Below, in pieces: positions 60,739 through 64,000 of a stretch of 64,000 nucleotides of DNA (the first letter of the stretch is position 1; each line of letters starts with the position of its first letter). The stretch lies in assembly GCA_043807765.1 (NCBI GenBank), contig JAZDFQ010000062.1, forward strand, positions 43,323 to 107,322, given 5' to 3'. The translations under genes were made by a program, and so were the position numbers. The stretch comes from Stygiobacter sp043807765 (lineage in GTDB: Bacteria; Bacteroidota; Ignavibacteria; Ignavibacteriales; Melioribacteraceae). The notes under the pieces were generated by a model that worked only from the letters and a program-made list of their open reading frames with translations, did no database searches and was not told the DNA's origin.

Positions 60739-63090
60739 TTGATCAGCGCCAAATTTGATCTAATGCAAAAATTAAATGAGCTTGCAAACCTCGCTGGAAA
60801 AGGAGATCCGTTTTTCCACGATGAGTTGAGCAATTTTATTTGTGACGAATTTGATTTATCCGCTCTTGCCATTTTTGATTTGAAGAACAACGGCAGTTTG
60901 GAGGTTTTAGGTAAATCCAGTTCCGCGAAGAAAAATTACAAAAGCGGCTCTACTCACAATTGCCGTACTTGCACTGCTATTACTAACAACGAAGTAAACA
61001 AGCTTATATTCGATAACAATTGTACAATACAAGTTTCCGATTTCATGACTTATGAAGGCTGCTGCTTAGTTTCCGTTGCCGATGAAAAAATTTTAATTAA
61101 GCTCGGAAGGAAAACCGCTTTTACTCAAAGTGAAAAAGATCAAATAGAAAAATCATTAAGTGTAATTAGTTCTTTAATTGCAACTTGGAAAAACGCACGC
61201 TATTCTTCAGCTAAGCCATCTGTCGGTTTTTCTCATGTTGTTGAAGAAACTGCACATGAATTGAAAACGAATTCAAATTCAATCATTGGCTACCTTTCCT
61301 ATTTATCAAGCGAAAATCCATCTTCATCTCAGCAAGAATATATTTCGTCAATTAAGAAAAATGCTCAAAGCATTTTAATGAACATTAACGACCTCAATGA
61401 ACTTGCTAAGATTGATAAGAATGATTTAACTGCTACTCTAAAAAAAGTTGAACTACCGGTTTTCGTTAATGAAATAGTAGAAAATTTCAAAAGTCGCCTC
61501 GGCCAACGTAAAATTACTTTTAATGTTTCTATTGAAAAGCCGCTTGCACATCTAATAGAACTAGACGATCAGAAGTTGAAGTACATTCTTAGCATGCTGC
61601 TCTTTACTTCTACTACGCTCACACATCAAGGCGAGATTTCTTTAAAGGTTAGTGTTACCAGAGACCGTAAAGTGAAGTTCGAAATTTCCGATACCGGAAA
61701 TCAGTTAGATGAGGCAACACTTTCAAAAGTTTTCGAACCCTTCGTTTTAGCACACAGCAACGAATTTAAGGCAACAAATATTACCGGACTGAGCTTAACA
61801 TTAGTAAAGAGTTTTGTAAACTATATGGGCGGTGATATCAGTGCCGCTAAGAATAACGAGAAAGGAAATTCATTCATTTTCACAATTAACGGAGATGTAA
61901 TGCCGGATTTTGAATCAACCTTGTCCCAACTTCCTAAACCAACTACCAAGAATAAAGTCCTAGTTATTGAAGACGATTATGCAACCTCTAAGCTGTTGAG
62001 CAATTATCTTAACAAATGGGGTTACGATCCTACTATTGTGAGTACAGAATCTCAAGCATTCAGCATAATTGAGAAAGAACCTCTTCTAGCCGTTATTCTT
62101 GATATTGAACTGCCTACTGCAAACGGATTGGAAATGCTAAAGAAAATGCATGATCATCCAAAGACAAAAAATATCCCGGTAATTGTTTGTTCTGTTGAAC
62201 CGGAACAGCAAAAGGCTTTTCTAATGGGCGCTGTAGAGTATTTTATAAAACCGATTAATTACAATTACTTGGTAGAAGTTCTTACAAGTTATAAGCTTAG
62301 AAAAAATTCAAACGTTCTTTGTGTTGATGATGATTTACCTACTCTCAATCTAGTCAAACAAGCAATTGAGCAAGCCGGTTTTAACGCAATCGCAATCAAT
62401 ATTTCTGCTGCTGTGATGGAAGTTATTAAGGATAAAGATATCGATCTGGCTATTGTTGATTTAGATATGCCAACTCCAAACGGATTTGAGCTGATCAAAC
62501 TCATTAAATCGGAAAAACGTTTTGCCAGACTTCCAATCATCATTTATACCGGAAAAGAAAATTATCAAGAAGATTTAAAATCGATAGAAGGCTTGTTCGA
62601 AGAATTGCTTGATAAACGCTCTACTAATATTGAAGATTTGGCTGACACTATTAATGCAATGATCAACCGTTACGAGACTCCTCCGCCTGCTGCCGATGTT
62701 ATCAAGAATGAAGGAGGAATGAAAATTCTCTTGGCTGAAGATTACAAGCATTCTCAGATTATCGTTACTCGCCTGCTTAAGAAGAACGGCTTCGAAAATA
62801 TTGTAGTAGTAGAAAACGGTGAAGACGCTTTCAAAATGGCTCGCGACCAAAAATTTGATCTCATTCTTATGGATATGCAAATGCCAATTATGAATGGCTT
62901 TGAAGCCACCGAAAAAATTCGCGAATTGCCTAACTATAAAGAAACTCCGGTAATTGCTCTTACTGCTTTTGCTATGAAAGGAGACCGTGAAAAATGTATT
63001 GAAGCCGGAGCTACGGATTACATTCCAAAACCAATTGATAGTAAAGAGTTTATAGATAAAGTGAAATACTACACGAACACTCTTGCTTAA
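60739..63090 (+). CDS. Hybrid kinase-like protein with three receiver domains
   Basis: 783 aa; the start is TTG (60739), with an ATG at 60763 as a possible alternative, neither with a strong ribosome site. Order: GAF-like domain (~30-140, with a CRTC pair at ~75), HisKA-like helices with ETAHELKTNSNSIIGYLSYL (H kept), a HATPase-like region where the N-box Asn is missing (LKYILSMLLFTSTTLTHQG) but DTG of the G1 box remains, then three receivers: LVIEDDY ... VILDIELPTANG, LCVDDD ... AIVDLDMPTPNG, and LLAEDY ... LILMDMQMPIMNG. The third has a full set including the phospho-Asp and a YIPKP Lys; the second lacks the usual LTAK pattern (IIYTGKEN). The kinase is probably inactive or weak, so it may act as a phosphate sink or a relay scaffold. 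Terminator at 63096. Confidence 0.85.
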   Translation: MISAKFDLMQKLNELANLAGKGDPFFHDELSNFICDEFDLSALAIFDLKNNGSLEVLGKSSSAKKNYKSGSTHNCRTCTAITNNEVNKLIFDNNCTIQVSDFMTYEGCCLVSVADEKILIKLGRKTAFTQSEKDQIEKSLSVISSLIATWKNARYSSAKPSVGFSHVVEETAHELKTNSNSIIGYLSYLSSENPSSSQQEYISSIKKNAQSILMNINDLNELAKIDKNDLTATLKKVELPVFVNEIVENFKSRLGQRKITFNVSIEKPLAHLIELDDQKLKYILSMLLFTSTTLTHQGEISLKVSVTRDRKVKFEISDTGNQLDEATLSKVFEPFVLAHSNEFKATNITGLSLTLVKSFVNYMGGDISAAKNNEKGNSFIFTINGDVMPDFESTLSQLPKPTTKNKVLVIEDDYATSKLLSNYLNKWGYDPTIVSTESQAFSIIEKEPLLAVILDIELPTANGLEMLKKMHDHPKTKNIPVIVCSVEPEQQKAFLMGAVEYFIKPINYNYLVEVLTSYKLRKNSNVLCVDDDLPTLNLVKQAIEQAGFNAIAINISAAVMEVIKDKDIDLAIVDLDMPTPNGFELIKLIKSEKRFARLPIIIYTGKENYQEDLKSIEGLFEELLDKRSTNIEDLADTINAMINRYETPPPAADVIKNEGGMKILLAEDYKHSQIIVTRLLKKNGFENIVVVENGEDAFKMARDQKFDLILMDMQMPIMNGFEATEKIRELPNYKETPVIALTAFAMKGDREKCIEAGATDYIPKPIDSKEFIDKVKYYTNTLA

Positions 63091-63095
63091 AATTT

Positions 63096-63119
63096 TCCCT
63101 CTTAGGAGGGATTTTTTTT
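63096..63119 (+). terminator. Rho-independent terminator after the hybrid gene
   Basis: TCCCTC-TTAG-GAGGGA followed by eight T, starting 5 bp after the stop codon. Confidence 0.9.
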
Positions 63120-63403
63120 ATCTACTTTTCATCAAGCATCCAGAATCCAATATCATCTTTATCACAAATTTTTCTTTAGAAAAATTTGCCCTTCAGGCCG
63201 CAAGCGGTAAAGTGAAAGGAATCAATAAGTTTACTAGAACATAGATTTAGTGTTTAAACATCTTCTCTTACACCGCTTGCGGGGCTAGCCACGCTTGTAA
63301 AACTTTTATAACTAAAGTATTACAAGCGGCCTCCGGCAAATAAATCATTTCTAATGATTTATTTGGGTTTAGTATATTTGCACCAATATTTTTCGGAGAT
63401 TTT
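63120..63403. other. Intergenic region upstream of gltX with palindromes and heptamer repeat
   Basis: It holds reverse-oriented CTGGATN-type heptamers (about 63131-63153), AAATTTTTCTTTAGAAAAATTT, a GCCGCAAGCGGT/ACCGCTTGCGGG inverted pair and a perfect 11-bp palindrome AAATAAATCAT-TTCTA-ATGATTTATTT (63338-63364). The last is just upstream of gltX and may act as an operator or leader stem. No gene was seen. Confidence 0.5.
63373..63380 (+). promoter_or_regulatory. TATATTTG, possible -7 element of gltX
   Basis: TATATTTG fits TAnnTTTG, 24 bp before the GTG start. A matching -33 TTTG at the standard 19-nt spacing is not found, so the call is moderate. Confidence 0.45.
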
Positions 63404-64000
63404 GTGAACGAAGTACGCGTACGATTTGCGCCAAGCCCTACCGGTTACCTACATGTTGGAGGATTGCGCACCGCATTATATAATTATTTATTTGCCCGAA
63501 AGAACAACGGCAAGTTCATTTTAAGAATTGAAGATACCGACCGTAATCGTTACATTGAAGGCGCAGTTGAAAACTTGATCGATTCACTTAAATGGTGCGG
63601 ACTCGATTACGATGAAGGTCCGGATAAAGCCGGAGAATTCGGCCCCTACATGCAATCGCAAAGGTTGGAACTGTATAAAAAGTACGCGCTTGATCTAATA
63701 GATAAAGGACACGCTTACTATTGCTTCTGTACACCGGAACGTTTGCAAACTCTTAAAGAAGAACAAGCCGCGCAGAAACTGCCACAAACTAAATATGATA
63801 AACATTGTCTTTCACTTTCCAAGAACGAGGTTGAAGAGAAACTTGCAAGCGGGATTGCACACGTTGTTCGCTTAAATGTTATTCCAAATCAGAAAATTGT
63901 GTTCAACGATATTATACGCAATCGCGTTGAGTTTGACAGCAGCAATGTTGATGATCAAGTGTTGATTAAAGGTGACGGCTATCCAACTTACCATATGGCA
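63404..64000 (+). CDS. gltX: Glutamyl-tRNA synthetase, N-terminal part
   Basis: Partial, running off the right edge at ~199 codons. The start is GTG at 63404 with GGAG ~8 bp before it. VRVRFAPSPTGYLHVGGLRTALYNYLFAR is the HIGH-type class I signature (HVGG), and ILRIEDTDRNRYI follows, the classic GluRS pattern. VVRLNVIPNQKIVFNDIIRNRVEFD and DDQVLIKGDGYPTYHMA are the following Rossmann-domain motifs. It charges tRNA-Glu in the cytoplasm. The KMSKS loop and the C-terminal domain lie outside the window, so whether it is discriminating cannot be judged. Confidence 0.95.
   Translation, partial: MNEVRVRFAPSPTGYLHVGGLRTALYNYLFARKNNGKFILRIEDTDRNRYIEGAVENLIDSLKWCGLDYDEGPDKAGEFGPYMQSQRLELYKKYALDLIDKGHAYYCFCTPERLQTLKEEQAAQKLPQTKYDKHCLSLSKNEVEEKLASGIAHVVRLNVIPNQKIVFNDIIRNRVEFDSSNVDDQVLIKGDGYPTYHMA

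Noticed and set aside
60763..63090. Start of the hybrid gene at the ATG 60763
   Set aside because: Not excluded, but no better ribosome site is seen there than at the TTG 60739; the longer form was kept.

Overview
The window looks like a chromosomal segment of an AT-rich bacterium of the Bacteroidota/Chlorobiota side of the FCB group, most likely the Ignavibacteria. Three secreted proteins end in type IX secretion (T9SS) sorting domains with the NYPNPFNP-type signature typical of that class. A FecI-type sigma factor, a FecR with a DUF4974-like tail and an STN-TonB receptor occur together. A promoter upstream of the tRNA fits the Bacteroidota consensus (TTTG, 19 nt, TAnnTTTG). Many genes start with TTG or GTG. 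This assignment is inference from sequence style; no 16S gene is present.

Layout. From 1 to about 56,000 nearly every gene is on the minus strand; the exception is an AAA+/DUF4143 ATPase at 7.7-8.8 kb. (1) 0-7.2 kb: a TolC-like fragment, then a compact group of Ser/Thr kinase, murA, membrane metallopeptidase-like protein and tRNA nucleotidyltransferase. (2) 7.4-11 kb: the ATPase behind two identical palindromes, a GH26-like T9SS protein and an IS200/IS605-like end. (3) 10.8-15.5 kb: a four-gene operon coding for a metallo-beta-lactamase/GH26 fusion, DUF485, an ActP-type symporter and a nitrilase. (4) 16.3-24.4 kb: a sigma/anti-sigma/TonB-receptor nutrient locus ending in a beta-helix T9SS protein. 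(5) 24.8-26.4 kb: a decayed module with a Lon-like protease domain. (6) 26.7-36.3 kb: a sugar-phosphate nucleotidyltransferase and a chemotaxis-like cluster (two MCPs, CheW, a cysteine-rich sensor-like protein, a STAS-like protein, and a response regulator broken in a poly-A run), with no CheA in view. (7) 37-50 kb: a LytTR regulator, a 2611-aa PAS/GAF histidine kinase, a PhnD-like binding protein, a binding-protein/PAS fusion and a porin. (8) 50.5-56 kb: an 1842-aa secreted propeller/Ig-like protein. After a divergence at about 56.2 kb the plus strand carries tRNA-Leu(TAG), tig, clpP, an S9 peptidase, a triple-receiver hybrid and the 5' part of gltX.

The intergenic DNA is rich in small repeats: two copies of a ~100-bp MITE-like element with matching terminal inverted repeats, a 154-bp element with ~40-bp inverted ends, heptanucleotide tandem repeats (one inside a coding region), REP-like palindromes and insertion-sequence-end-like remnants. 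The best candidates for something new are the MBL-GH26/symporter/nitrilase operon, the broken Lon-like module, the CheA-less sensory cluster and the repeat families.
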